A stretch of 8,638 bases of DNA from an uncultured Eubacteriales bacterium (GTDB lineage: Bacteria > Bacillota > Clostridia > Oscillospirales > Acutalibacteraceae): NCBI GenBank assembly GCA_934675165.1, contig CAKUPP010000032.1, positions 1 to 8,638 on the forward strand, written 5' to 3'. The position numbers and the translations under genes were made by a program. Under the pieces are notes generated by a model. It saw only the letters and a list, made by a program, of their open reading frames with translations, had not been told where the DNA came from and ran no database searches. How positions within the stretch are numbered: position 1 is the stretch's first letter; the number at the start of each line of letters is the position of its first letter. Shown here in pieces: positions 1-6,586 of this stretch.

Positions 1-55
1 TTTGATTTGGCTTATTTTCATTTGAATTGGTAACTTTCAGTTTAATATTTATCAT
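1..55 (-). CDS. Possible 5' end of an unidentified ORF leaving the window
   Basis: An open frame begins at ATG (55-53) and runs off the left edge for 18 codons, starting MINIKLKVTNSNENK. AAGGA lies directly against the ATG with no spacer, which is poor spacing for a ribosome binding site. I recognise no family in so short a piece. It may be chance. Confidence 0.15.
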   Translation of the reverse strand, partial: MINIKLKVTNSNENKPNQ

Positions 56-123
56 TCCTTACACTTAGTTTTTATTATTTAAATTATATTTTCGGATGGT
101 TATAAACCCCATGAATTTTTAAA

Positions 124-200
124 TTCCACTTTTACGCTGTTAGTCCACTACAATAGAAATTTTCACTTTGTGAAGTGGACTTAAAAAATAAAATCCACTA
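124..200. repeat. Cluster of TCCACT repeats with inverted copy
   Basis: The hexamer TCCACT occurs at 125-130, 144-149 and 194-199, and AGTGGA occurs inverted at 174-179. The pair 143-149 (GTCCACT) and 174-180 (AGTGGAC) is a perfect 7-bp inverted repeat. A competing small hairpin, TTCAC-ttt-GTGAA (162-174), sits inside it. Such short, spaced, mixed-orientation repeats resemble the multiple end repeats of some insertion sequences, or a protein-binding array. No gene here identifies which. Confidence 0.4.
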
Positions 201-219
201 TGAAGCAGATTTTATTTTT
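184..219 (-). terminator. AT-rich hairpin, possible dlt operon terminator
   Basis: A perfect 12-bp inverted repeat (184-195 with 208-219) encloses a 12-nt loop. On the minus strand the second arm ends in a run of T, so the transcript would form a stem followed by U residues. The stem has only one G-C pair, so it is weak. It lies about 170 nt after the dltX stop, and no better terminator is visible between them. Confidence 0.35.
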
Positions 220-244
220 ATGATTTATAATATCTTAGTCATTT

Positions 245-361
245 TTAAAAGTTTGATGCAATCGTGCCATCCTCGTTTATATAAAAAACTTTGTTCTGCT
301 GCAGCAATTGTAAAGTATAGTTTATTTCCTCAATAGCTACATTAACTGTAACCCTAAACAT
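245..361 (-). CDS. Small ORF of unknown function downstream of dltX
   Basis: A 38-codon ORF begins MFRVTVNVAIEEINYTLQ and ends GTIASNF. It begins 25 nt after the dltX stop. There is no convincing Shine-Dalgarno sequence, since AAAAAAT directly precedes the ATG, and I recognise no family. It could be a remnant or chance. The rest of 56-386 holds only the repeats and hairpin listed separately. Confidence 0.15.
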   Translation of the reverse strand: MFRVTVNVAIEEINYTLQLLQQNKVFYINEDGTIASNF

Positions 362-386
362 ATTTTTTGGTTTTTAAACCAGTCTA

Positions 387-539
387 TTAAAAATTGTTAT
401 AAACAAACGTTATTTTCCCATCTTGGCTTTCTAGCATTGCAAATATCACCAGTAAAATTCCAAGCATTATTAGTAACAATTTAAAAACATAATTTTCCCC
501 AATTTTATGAATAATACTCTGCAATTTTTCTATCAACAT
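387..539 (-). CDS. dltX: DltX-like microprotein for teichoic acid D-alanylation
   Basis: This is a 50-residue protein. It has an N-terminal amphipathic stretch (MLIEKLQSIIHKIGENYV), one membrane segment at about residues 19-36 rich in Leu, Ile and Val, and a short polar tail ending FVYNNF-stop. The ending matches the FxYxxF signature of DltX, whose tyrosine is reported to relay the D-alanyl group between DltB and DltD at the membrane. Size and topology also fit DltX, usually about 45-55 residues. The start is ATG at 539-537, with AAAGGGTGG four bases upstream. It overlaps the last 35 nt of dltD in another frame, so translation is probably coupled. In Bacillus, Staphylococcus and Lactobacillus dltX lies upstream of dltA, whereas here it is last in the operon. 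Identification rests on motif, size and context, not on a database search. Confidence 0.85.
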   Translation of the reverse strand: MLIEKLQSIIHKIGENYVFKLLLIMLGILLVIFAMLESQDGKITFVYNNF

Positions 540-1689
540 AAAGCCACCCTTTCCATCCTAAATGCATAACATCTTTTAAAAAATAAGGTTCGTACTCATG
601 ATCTCTTAAATCTAAATAGTCAAAATCACACATAGTAGCAAGCTGTACCAATTTATCATAAAATTTATCTCTTTTTTCTTTTGCAAGACCCGTAGAATCG
701 TAATAATACCCGTTTGTTGACATAAAAACAATATAAGGTTTAACTCCTGTTTGTTTGCACATTTTTAAAAAAAGTTCATAATCTTTCATTTCATTTGAGT
801 TTACTAAGTCTACATCTTTAAAACTATCTTTCAAAAAATCCATATTTGGTTTTAAGTACTCGTTATAGTAATCATCATAAACATAAAAATCATTATTTGT
901 ACATTCTGATTTTCCTGTATCCACTGCCAATTTTTCTTCTTTTTCCCAATCTATTTCTTTAATATTACTCGGTATATCATCTTTAAATCTTTTAACAGCT
1001 TTGTATGATAAGTATTTATCCTTCAGATCTAGAAATTTTTCTTTTAAAAAGTAGTATGGTTTTAAAATTTCAAGCCCTACTTTTGAAAAAATATTTTCGT
1101 GAGAATATAAATAGGAATAAAGCAGAGGTGCTGCAAGTGAAGATTCTTTCGCTGCTAAATCCGAAACTCTTGTACAAATATATTTCTTTTCATTTTCGCT
1201 TATTTTTTCATTATTCATAGTTTTATAAAATTGAAGTTCTGAAAAGTGCGCCTTAAAACCATCTTTGTTAATTTCTTTGTCTAAAAACCATTGGAGCGAA
1301 ACTATAAGTATTATTTTTTTATCTTTAAAGCTATCACCTAGAGCGCCTATTTTTATGCCGTTAAGTAAATCTTGTACGTATGCTCTGCCAACTAAACTTG
1401 GGGAAGATGCAAGATGGTTATTTGGGAAGATGTTGGCTGGATTTTGAGCAATATAATCGGCGTTGGCAAGTTCTGATGAACCGAGAATAATTAAATCGTC
1501 TTTTTTGGCATTGTGCGAAAGAAGCTTAACTCCTTTATTCATTTCATCAACACCATATGTTTTTCCAAGTGCGTCGTTATAATTTAATTCTATTTTTTCA
1601 TCTAAAAACTTATCGAAGGCAAAAAGTAAAACAGCAGAAAGAAATATTGGTATAAACACCAAAAATATGGCTTTTAATTTTCCTTTCAT
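505..1689 (-). CDS. dltD: DltD, teichoic acid D-alanyl transfer esterase/transferase
   Basis: DltD is a membrane-anchored SGNH-like hydrolase that acts outside the cell in the last step of D-alanine transfer to lipoteichoic acid. The 394-residue protein has an N-terminal membrane anchor (about residues 7-25) and the nucleophile motif ILGSSEL (68-74, serines 71-72). The C-terminal KDVMHLGWKGW (372-382) supplies the Asp373/His376 pair of the catalytic triad. Its length is normal for DltD. The ATG start overlaps the dltC stop by four bases (ATGA), indicating translational coupling and no need for a strong ribosome binding site; only a weak AAAGAAAA precedes it. The 3' end overlaps the dltX-like ORF. 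Confidence 0.96.
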   Translation of the reverse strand: MKGKLKAIFLVFIPIFLSAVLLFAFDKFLDEKIELNYNDALGKTYGVDEMNKGVKLLSHNAKKDDLIILGSSELANADYIAQNPANIFPNNHLASSPSLVGRAYVQDLLNGIKIGALGDSFKDKKIILIVSLQWFLDKEINKDGFKAHFSELQFYKTMNNEKISENEKKYICTRVSDLAAKESSLAAPLLYSYLYSHENIFSKVGLEILKPYYFLKEKFLDLKDKYLSYKAVKRFKDDIPSNIKEIDWEKEEKLAVDTGKSECTNNDFYVYDDYYNEYLKPNMDFLKDSFKDVDLVNSNEMKDYELFLKMCKQTGVKPYIVFMSTNGYYYDSTGLAKEKRDKFYDKLVQLATMCDFDYLDLRDHEYEPYFLKDVMHLGWKGWLYVDRKIAEYYS

Positions 1690-1934
1690 TTTTCTTTATT
1701 AGCCACCCCTTCCAAGAAAGCCTTAAAATTATTGATAGTTGAAATATCTTTTTTTTCAAAATCTGTTGGTTGCAGTCTTATTTTAAGTTTGTTTTCGATC
1801 TCTAAAATTATATTAATAACTGAAAGCGAATCAATAAATCCGGCATCAAAAAGGTCTAAATCTAAGTCTTCTCTTACCTCGTCTGTTTCGCAAACGCTTT
1901 CCATTATTTCTAAAGCTAAATTTTCAAAATTCAA
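1686..1934 (-). CDS. dltC: DltC, D-alanyl carrier protein
   Basis: This is a small acidic acyl-carrier-type protein of 82 residues. The cytosolic carrier receives D-alanine from DltA on a phosphopantetheine arm. The attachment site is Ser36 in the motif GFIDSLSVI (32-40), followed by the helix that usually contacts partner enzymes, including DltB. The frame has no usable ATG, so the start taken is TTG at 1934-1932, preceded by AAGGAAG nine bases upstream. An ATG closer to that site is out of frame and stops after two codons (see separate entry). An alternative is that one T is missing from the local T run, because adding one would give an ATG start reading MFLNFENL. It lies between dltB (17-nt gap) and dltD (4-nt overlap). 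Confidence 0.96.
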   Translation of the reverse strand: MNFENLALEIMESVCETDEVREDLDLDLFDAGFIDSLSVINIILEIENKLKIRLQPTDFEKKDISTINNFKAFLEGVANKEK

Positions 1935-1950
1935 AACATTACACTTCCTT
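1931..1950 (-). promoter_or_regulatory. dltC ribosome binding site with out-of-frame mini-ORF
   Basis: On the minus strand AAGGAAG (1950-1944) is followed by ATG TTT TGA (1939-1931), whose stop overlaps the TTG start of dltC as TTGA. The ATG is four bases and the TTG nine bases from the Shine-Dalgarno. The layout would let a ribosome finishing the mini-ORF restart on dltC, or simply reduce dltC initiation. A sequencing indel in the T run is the plain alternative. Confidence 0.4.
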
Positions 1951-1951
1951 T

Positions 1952-3109
1952 TTAAAATTTAAACAAATATCCCGAAAACAGTAGCATACCAAATGCCACT
2001 ACATTAAAACATGCAAATATGCTTATGGGTTCAAACCACTTTGACTTTTTAAATTTTCTGTAAATCTTCGACTTTAAATAAACATCAGTTAGCACCAGCA
2101 TAAGACCTTCATAAATTCCATAGATTAAATAAAATAAATAAAATCCGTGCCAAAGTCCCATAACAGTCATAGTAAGCATGTACCCACATCTTATAGCCAT
2201 TTTTTTGCTTTTGAAAGTACCGTTTCTAAGTGTATTTAAAACAAATCTGCTAAAAAGATAATCACCGAACCATTTAGAAAGAGATATATGCCATCTGTCC
2301 CAGAATTCTTTCATATTTTTTGCCAAAAATGGTTTATTAAAGTTTTCTGGGGATCTTATTTTTAAAATACTGCTTATACCTATTGCAAAATTTGAGTATC
2401 CGGCAAAATCAAAAAATAGGTAAAAAGTATAGGCATACATATATATTATTACACTTGTAACAGTGACCTCTTTCGGCAGTTTCTCTATAATAAAGTTGTT
2501 TATAAGTGAAGCTATAGCAAGTTTATAAAGTATTCCCATACATAATTTCTTAAGCCCAAAGGTCAAATACTCGTTAACATACTCTTTAGAGCTTACTTGC
2601 TTTTTTAGATCTTCAGAAAATCGACCAAACCTATCTATCGGGCCAGACTGTATGCAAGGAAAAAATGTTATGAAATATAGCATGTCCAAAATTGGCAGCT
2701 TATCTATATGTTCATCATGAATTTCAATTATAACCTGCAATATTCTAAAACTAATATAAGAAATTCCCACGAAACCAAGCATACTAAATCTACTCGAATA
2801 TACACAAAGTTTTATTGCAAAAATAGGTAGTATGGAAAGAAAAAAAGTTAAAAAATATAAAAATTTATTTTTAGTTTTACTGTGAATATACTGGTAACCC
2901 TTTACAAGTATTAACTCAAAAAATATAAATGCTAAAAACTGAAATAATTTGGATGGGCTTAGGCCGATAATTAAAGGAATAAATACTATAGAAATAAGCA
3001 TACCATAAATTTTTGAACTTTTTCCCACAAGTCCTAAAATTATTGCAGGCAAAAGTGAGAAAATAAGCAGATAAATAGAAAATAAGTCCGAATATAAAAT
3101 TATAGCCAT
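1952..3109 (-). CDS. dltB: DltB, MBOAT-family D-alanyl transferase
   Basis: This is a polytopic membrane protein of 385 residues from the MBOAT acyltransferase family. DltB takes D-alanine from DltC on the inside and makes it available outside. Seen directly are many hydrophobic segments across the length, the MBOAT block FWDRWHISLSKWFGDY (269-284), and the catalytic histidine His321 in MGLWHGF (317-323). QSGPIDRFGRF (154-164) is also typical of DltB. The length is normal. The start ATG (3109-3107) follows the dltA stop TAG with zero spacing, and GGAGG lies inside the dltA end seven bases upstream of the ATG, so the two are tightly coupled. Confidence 0.97.
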   Translation of the reverse strand: MAIILYSDLFSIYLLIFSLLPAIILGLVGKSSKIYGMLISIVFIPLIIGLSPSKLFQFLAFIFFELILVKGYQYIHSKTKNKFLYFLTFFLSILPIFAIKLCVYSSRFSMLGFVGISYISFRILQVIIEIHDEHIDKLPILDMLYFITFFPCIQSGPIDRFGRFSEDLKKQVSSKEYVNEYLTFGLKKLCMGILYKLAIASLINNFIIEKLPKEVTVTSVIIYMYAYTFYLFFDFAGYSNFAIGISSILKIRSPENFNKPFLAKNMKEFWDRWHISLSKWFGDYLFSRFVLNTLRNGTFKSKKMAIRCGYMLTMTVMGLWHGFYLFYLIYGIYEGLMLVLTDVYLKSKIYRKFKKSKWFEPISIFACFNVVAFGMLLFSGYLFKF

Positions 3110-4606
3110 CTAAAATTCCTCCAGAAGTTTCTTTCGGTCTATTTTGCCATTTGTATTTAGAGGGAATTTATCTATTTCCTTTATTTTTCTTGGAACCATA
3201 TACGAAGGAATCAAAGCTTTCAAATCCTTTTTTACCTTAACCGTAAGCTCTCTCCCTGATAATTTGACGTCCTCTTTTACAACTATAAAAGCAGCCAAAT
3301 AAGAAACTTTTTCATCTTTTAAAATTGGTAACACCAAACTGCTTTTTATATAATCAAGAGCTTCTAAATTGCGAGCTATATCATCAACTTCAATTCTAAA
3401 ACCATTTAACTTTATCTGAGAGTCTTTTCTTGAAATATAATATAAAAGTTTGTCTTGTTCAAAGACTAAATCTCCCGTTTTATAGCCCATTTTACCTGTT
3501 TTTTCATCTTTAAAAAACGATTTTTCAGATTTTTCTTTATCGTTATAGTATCCGCTGCTTACACTATTACTTATAACTACTAATTCGCCTATTTCTTTGG
3601 CGGGTAAGTTATCTTTGCCAATAATAAAGTACTTTGCTTCGGGTAAAATTTTCCCTATTGGCAAACTATTTTCACTTTCGAGCATTTCCTTGGTTATATC
3701 GCAAGCACTAAAAAGTACAGTTCCTTCAGTTGGACCATATCCATTTACAACAACCGAATTTTCAAAGTTTTCATATATTGATTTTACTAAGCCTTTACTA
3801 AGAACTTCCCCTGCCAAAATGAATTTTTTAAGTTTAGGAAGCATCTTACAATCAAATTTAGCATCAAAATTGCAAATTTCTAAAAATGACGGTGTGGATA
3901 TCCAAACAGAAATATCGCTTTTTTCTAAATATTCAAATAATTCTTTTAAATTTTGAATCATTTCAAGATCAATACTAAAAAGTGTTTTACCCATTGGAAG
4001 ATAAATATAAATAGGTATATCCGAAACATCAAAAGAATATGAAACTTGATTTAATATAGTTTGGCAGTCGTTTGGAATTTGGCAGCTTTCTTTAAACCAG
4101 TCTACGAAATTTTCTATGTTTTTACGGTTTATAGGAACGCCTTTGGGTTCGCCGGTACTTCCTGATGTGAATAGTATATAGCAAACATCATCCGGTTTTA
4201 CCCAATCATCTTTTGAATGTATTTCATTTTCAGATTTATATATATTTTCCGTTTTATTACCATCAATTACTTGCAAATTTGTTTCTAGATCTAATTCTGA
4301 AAAGTTAAATATAATTTCGCAATTTGTGGTTTTCGAAATTTTATATAGCCTTTCAGGCGGGTAAGTTACGTCCACAGGGCAATAAGCTCTACCCGTTTTA
4401 AGCGACGCTATCATTACAGGTATTATATTTATGTTTTTATTCCCGTATATTAAAACTGGTGCTTTTGTTTTGCAATTTTTTTCAATATAGTTTGCTATTT
4501 TTTCAGATTTCTCCCAAAGTTCCCGGAAAGTAATACGTTTTTCTCTGTGAATAATAGCAATTTCATCGCTATATTTAAACTTTTCAAGATCGTTTAATAT
4601 CCACAT
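3110..4606 (-). CDS. dltA: DltA, D-alanine--D-alanyl carrier protein ligase
   Basis: This 498-residue adenylate-forming enzyme activates D-alanine with ATP and loads it onto DltC in the cytosol. Motifs in order are FTSGSTGEPKG (146-156, phosphate loop), AGEVL (265-269), GYGPTEGT (289-296), YKTGD (375-379), SRKDSQIKLNGFRIE (392-406, hinge and second-domain contact) and NGKIDRKKL (487-495) with catalytic Lys488. The length is normal. The start ATG is preceded by AAGGAG ten bases upstream. The residue before GEVL is Ala265, where Bacillus DltA has Cys, a position reported to influence D- versus L-alanine selection. It is the first gene of the operon, transcribed from the promoter at 4643-4671. 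Confidence 0.97.
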   Translation of the reverse strand: MWILNDLEKFKYSDEIAIIHREKRITFRELWEKSEKIANYIEKNCKTKAPVLIYGNKNINIIPVMIASLKTGRAYCPVDVTYPPERLYKISKTTNCEIIFNFSELDLETNLQVIDGNKTENIYKSENEIHSKDDWVKPDDVCYILFTSGSTGEPKGVPINRKNIENFVDWFKESCQIPNDCQTILNQVSYSFDVSDIPIYIYLPMGKTLFSIDLEMIQNLKELFEYLEKSDISVWISTPSFLEICNFDAKFDCKMLPKLKKFILAGEVLSKGLVKSIYENFENSVVVNGYGPTEGTVLFSACDITKEMLESENSLPIGKILPEAKYFIIGKDNLPAKEIGELVVISNSVSSGYYNDKEKSEKSFFKDEKTGKMGYKTGDLVFEQDKLLYYISRKDSQIKLNGFRIEVDDIARNLEALDYIKSSLVLPILKDEKVSYLAAFIVVKEDVKLSGRELTVKVKKDLKALIPSYMVPRKIKEIDKFPLNTNGKIDRKKLLEEF

Positions 4607-4642
4607 TTTGCACTCGCTCCTTAAATTAAAACATTACCGCTT

Positions 4643-4671
4643 ACTATATCATACAATGTAAAATTTTTCAA
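4643..4671 (-). promoter_or_regulatory. Sigma-A-type promoter of the dlt operon
   Basis: On the minus strand there is a -35 box TTGAAA (4671-4666), a 17-nt spacer and a -10 box TATAGT (4648-4643). Transcription should start near 4636, giving an untranslated leader of about 30 nt that contains the AAGGAG of dltA. I see no clear operator or long regulatory leader. Confidence 0.8.
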
Positions 4672-4907
4672 TAAAAAAAGTATCTAAAATAACTTCACTT
4701 GAAACCTTAATTTTAAATAATGCGCGACTTTTAAAATGTGCACTATGAATGGTGTTTAAATATAAAAAAGTTAAAAAATTAGTATAAAAACGAAGAATAT
4801 GCGACCGATAATACGGTCAATTTTTTCATAGTATTTAATTTTATGAAAACATTTTCACTTAACTTAAAGCTTTTGTTTCATTTTCTTATTGTATATGCAT
4901 TGTATAG
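4672..4907. other. Intergenic stretch with no recognisable gene
   Basis: This is very AT-rich DNA between the dlt promoter and the AAA+ remnant. It contains one terminator-like hairpin (separate entry). A 33-codon ORF (4843-4944, plus strand) overlaps the AAA+ remnant in another frame and is most likely chance. The upstream part of the AAA+ gene, including its Walker A region, should lie here if the gene were whole, but I cannot find it. Confidence 0.5.
4803..4826 (+). terminator. Weak intrinsic-terminator-like hairpin
   Basis: A stem GACCG/CGGTC (4803-4807 with 4814-4818) and a 6-nt loop are followed by AA and six T. The stem is only five base pairs, but it is unusually GC-rich for this region. 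No intact plus-strand gene ends just before it, so it could be left over from a deleted gene. Confidence 0.35.
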
Positions 4908-5153
4908 AGAGAAATTTTTGAAGAAGCACGTAAAAGTAATGTAATCTTACTTTTTGATGAAGCCGATTCTTTATTTTCAAAAAGAACTGATATCAAAGAT
5001 TCTCACGACAGAAATGCCAATATAGAAGTTTCGTTCTTACTTCAGCAACTTGAAGATCACGATGGAATAACAATTTTGACAACTAACAAAGATCAAAATA
5101 TAGACGAAGCATTTAATAGGCGAATCACTTTTAAAATATCTTTTTCAAAACCT
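4908..5153 (+). pseudogene. 5'-truncated AAA+ ATPase fragment
   Basis: The translation starts REIFEEARKSN, then NVILLFDEADSLFSKR, a Walker B motif with DEAD. It continues through LLQQLEDHDGITILTTN, the sensor/second-region-of-homology type block with the sensor Asn, to DEAFNRRI with the arginine pair. This is the middle of an AAA-type ATPase domain. A TAG stop lies immediately upstream (4905-4907) and the Walker A half is absent. After FSKP (about 5153) the similarity to AAA proteins stops and a different protein continues in the same frame. The piece has no start codon or promoter of its own and is unlikely to be functional. The parent protein's role cannot be told from this fragment. Confidence 0.75.
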
Positions 5154-5345
5154 TATCTTGGTGTAAAAGGTACGAATGAATACTCAGAAAACTATGAACT
5201 AATAAAAGGTCTTTGGAAGAAATTTCTTAACAATGGAAAAATGCTTTTGACATATGATATTGATTATGACTATTTAACGACAGTAGGTTGGATATTTCTG
5301 ATATTAATAATAGGAGTTTCTTTTTATAGGTGGAGAAATAATTGA
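5154..5345 (+). pseudogene. C-terminal fragment of an unknown membrane protein, fused to the AAA+ piece
   Basis: This continues in frame from the AAA+ remnant to a TGA stop at 5343-5345. It encodes about 63 residues with many Tyr, Asn and Lys, then one membrane segment (VGWIFLILIIGVSFY) and a basic end RWRNN. A single C-terminal helix with a positive tail suggests a tail-anchored or surface protein end. I do not recognise the family. The join with the AAA+ piece looks like a deletion junction and not a natural fusion, because the AAA+ domain breaks off mid-domain. Confidence 0.5.
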
Positions 5346-5360
5346 AAATCCATATTATGA

Positions 5361-5664
5361 GCCAGTTCAGATGATTTGAATAATTTATCTCTTAGTATTT
5401 TGGAATCCGTTAAGTCAATAGATTTCTCAGATATCACAATGATACCAGATAGCGATGGTGTTACACGTACTCCTTGTTACAGATTTTGCGGTACTAATGA
5501 TACATTTTATAATTTAGAAACAGTTATGTTCCCAAAAAATTTACAAGAGATAGTAGGAAGCTTTAATAGTTTGCCTAGTTTGAAAAATGTAACTTTACCC
5601 AAAGATTTGAAGCTTGTTTTAGCTTTTCAAAATTGTCCTAATCTCAAGCTTTTTGTGCCGGCTG
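5361..5664 (+). pseudogene. BspA-like leucine-rich-repeat protein fragment
   Basis: The open frame downstream of TGA (5358-5360) encodes about 100 residues with repeating units such as NLETVMFPKNLQEI and SLKNVTLPKDLKLV, then NCPNLKLFVPAG. This periodic pattern (L..V.LP..L..I) is that of BspA-type LRR_5 repeats, found in secreted or surface adhesins of anaerobes and protists. Neither a signal peptide nor a C-terminal anchor is present, so both ends are missing. The only candidate start is TTG at 5376, without a convincing ribosome binding site. The coding similarity stops at the CCA end of tRNA-Pro, whose bases it overlaps. It is a remnant, not a working gene. Confidence 0.65.
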
Positions 5665-5739
5665 GTCGAGGTGACAGGATTTGAACCTGCGGCATCTACG
5701 TCCCGAACGTAGCACTCTACCAAGCTGAGCTACACCTCG
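5663..5739 (-). tRNA. tRNA-Pro (anticodon CGG)
   Basis: The minus strand folds into a complete cloverleaf. The acceptor is CGAGGTG (5739-5733) with CACCTCG (5673-5667), the discriminator is A, and the 3' CCA is encoded (5665-5663). The anticodon stem CTACG/CGTAG encloses the loop TTCGGGA with anticodon CGG at 5705-5703. The T arm has GGTTCAAATCC. The first pair C-G is typical of tRNA-Pro. It follows tRNA-Gln by 19 nt and shares its promoter. No terminator is evident downstream, where the LRR fragment begins immediately. Confidence 0.96.
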
Positions 5740-5758
5740 AAGTATATCAAAAAAATAA

Positions 5759-5832
5759 TGGCTGCGGAAGAAGGATTCGAACCCTCACAAACAGAGTCAG
5801 AGTCTGCTGTGCTACCGTTACACCATTCCGCA
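5759..5832 (-). tRNA. tRNA-Gln (anticodon CTG)
   Basis: The cloverleaf on the minus strand has acceptor TGCGGAA/TTCCGCA, here TGCGGAA at 5832-5826 and TTCCGCA at 5769-5763. The discriminator is G and CCA is encoded at 5761-5759. The anticodon loop CTCTGAC lies in stem GCAGA/TCTGT, giving anticodon CTG (reads CAG). The T arm has GGGTTCGAATCC. It is the first tRNA after the promoter at 5848-5876. Confidence 0.96.
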
Positions 5833-5847
5833 GAATTTACCCTCTAA

Positions 5848-5876
5848 ATTTTATCAAATTAATTTTAAAATGTCAA
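5848..5876 (-). promoter_or_regulatory. Near-consensus promoter of the tRNA-Gln-tRNA-Pro unit
   Basis: On the minus strand there is a perfect -35 TTGACA (5876-5871), a 17-nt spacer and -10 TAAAAT (5853-5848), with an upstream TG that makes an extended -10. The start point would be near 5841, about nine bases before tRNA-Gln. This is what is expected of a strong stable-RNA promoter. Confidence 0.85.
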
Positions 5877-5914
5877 TAATTTTTTAAACAGTCAATTTCC
5901 AGAGTTGTGTAGAT

Positions 5915-5933
5915 TTGTCAATGATGTGTTACA
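5915..5933 (+). repeat. Left terminal inverted repeat of the IS remnant
   Basis: Read inward, TTGTCAA precedes TGATGTGTTACA. The last 12 bases match the right repeat perfectly and 15 of 19 match overall. Confidence 0.75.
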
Positions 5934-5936
5934 AAA

Positions 5937-6586
5937 TTAGAAGACTTCACCATGAAGGATAAAAGAGGAAATAAAATCAGAAGGAGAAGCCCAATTGAGA
6001 GGGCGCATAGGGAAATGATTATATTTCCTGTTGTGAACAGCAAGTTGGAGTTTAAAGTCATCAAAAGAATAGAAAGAATGAGTAGCATAAAAGTATTTAT
6101 TATCTTTTCTATGAGAACGTTCAACTTTACCGTTGTGACGAGAAGTGTAGGAACAAATTTAACATCAACCTGAACTCTTTGGCCGGGAAACAGCATTTTT
6201 TCATAAGGTTTTGGTATATATTTTGGATTTGGTGGTTTAACAGGAATTTGACCATGTTTACGTAAAAATCTGTAAAGGCCAGTAATGGAGCGCGTGTAAC
6301 CTCTTTGGCGAAGTTTAACCCAAAACACAACTAAGCCTGAATTCATGTTACGTTTTCGCATATCCATGATAAGTTTTATTTCTTGCTCAGTGTGCTGATT
6401 TGGGTGATGATGAGGGCGATGTGACTTATCTGCAAGAGATTTTAAAGTCCCATCATATCTTCTTGTCCAGCGATAAATATACTGACGGTTTGTTTTGTAT
6501 CTGATAGCAACTTTTGTCACTCCATACTTATTTGCATAGTTGATTAAGGCTTGACGATACAGCATTGTTTGTGTTACAGTGCTCAT
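5937..6586 (-). pseudogene. IS481-like transposase, internal deletion plus frameshift
   Basis: From ATG 6586 the first 146 residues are intact: a helix-turn-helix region (VTKVAIRYKTNRQYIYRW, 23-40), a basic linker, and GQRVQVDVKFVP (135-146) with the first catalytic Asp141. At about 6146 the sequence jumps, with a change of frame, to RHNGKVERSHRKDNKYF. This holds the catalytic Glu (codon 6122-6120) and continues for 67 codons through FPMRPLNWASP to TAA at 5937-5939. About 100 residues are lost, including the middle Asp of the DDE triad. The original frame runs on as a meaningless hydrophobic tail to about 5918. The start has AAGGAG nine bases upstream. Confidence 0.88.

Noticed and set aside
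297..306. Palindrome TGCTGCAGCA
   Set aside because: It is a single 10-bp palindrome without spacing, partner site or adjacent promoter, so not enough to call an operator.
366..382. TGGTTT/AAACCA hairpin just after dltX as operon terminator
   Set aside because: The loop is only two to four bases and the T run lies on the wrong side for minus-strand transcription.
3597..3956. 119-codon plus-strand ORF within dltA
   Set aside because: It is antisense to conserved DltA motifs with no ribosome binding site. The dltA frame is clearly the coding one.
4843..4944. 33-codon ORF starting MKTFSLNLKLL with a hydrophobic stretch
   Set aside because: It overlaps the AAA+ remnant in another frame, has no ribosome binding site, and AT-rich DNA readily yields such hydrophobic frames.
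5918..6148. Hydrophobic C-terminal tail of the transposase ORF as a membrane domain
   Set aside because: It is the out-of-frame reading of the true transposase end (RHNGKVERSH...), produced by the deletion and frameshift at about 6146.
5952..6173. Plus-strand ORF opposite the transposase end
   Set aside because: It is an antisense shadow of the transposase C-terminus.
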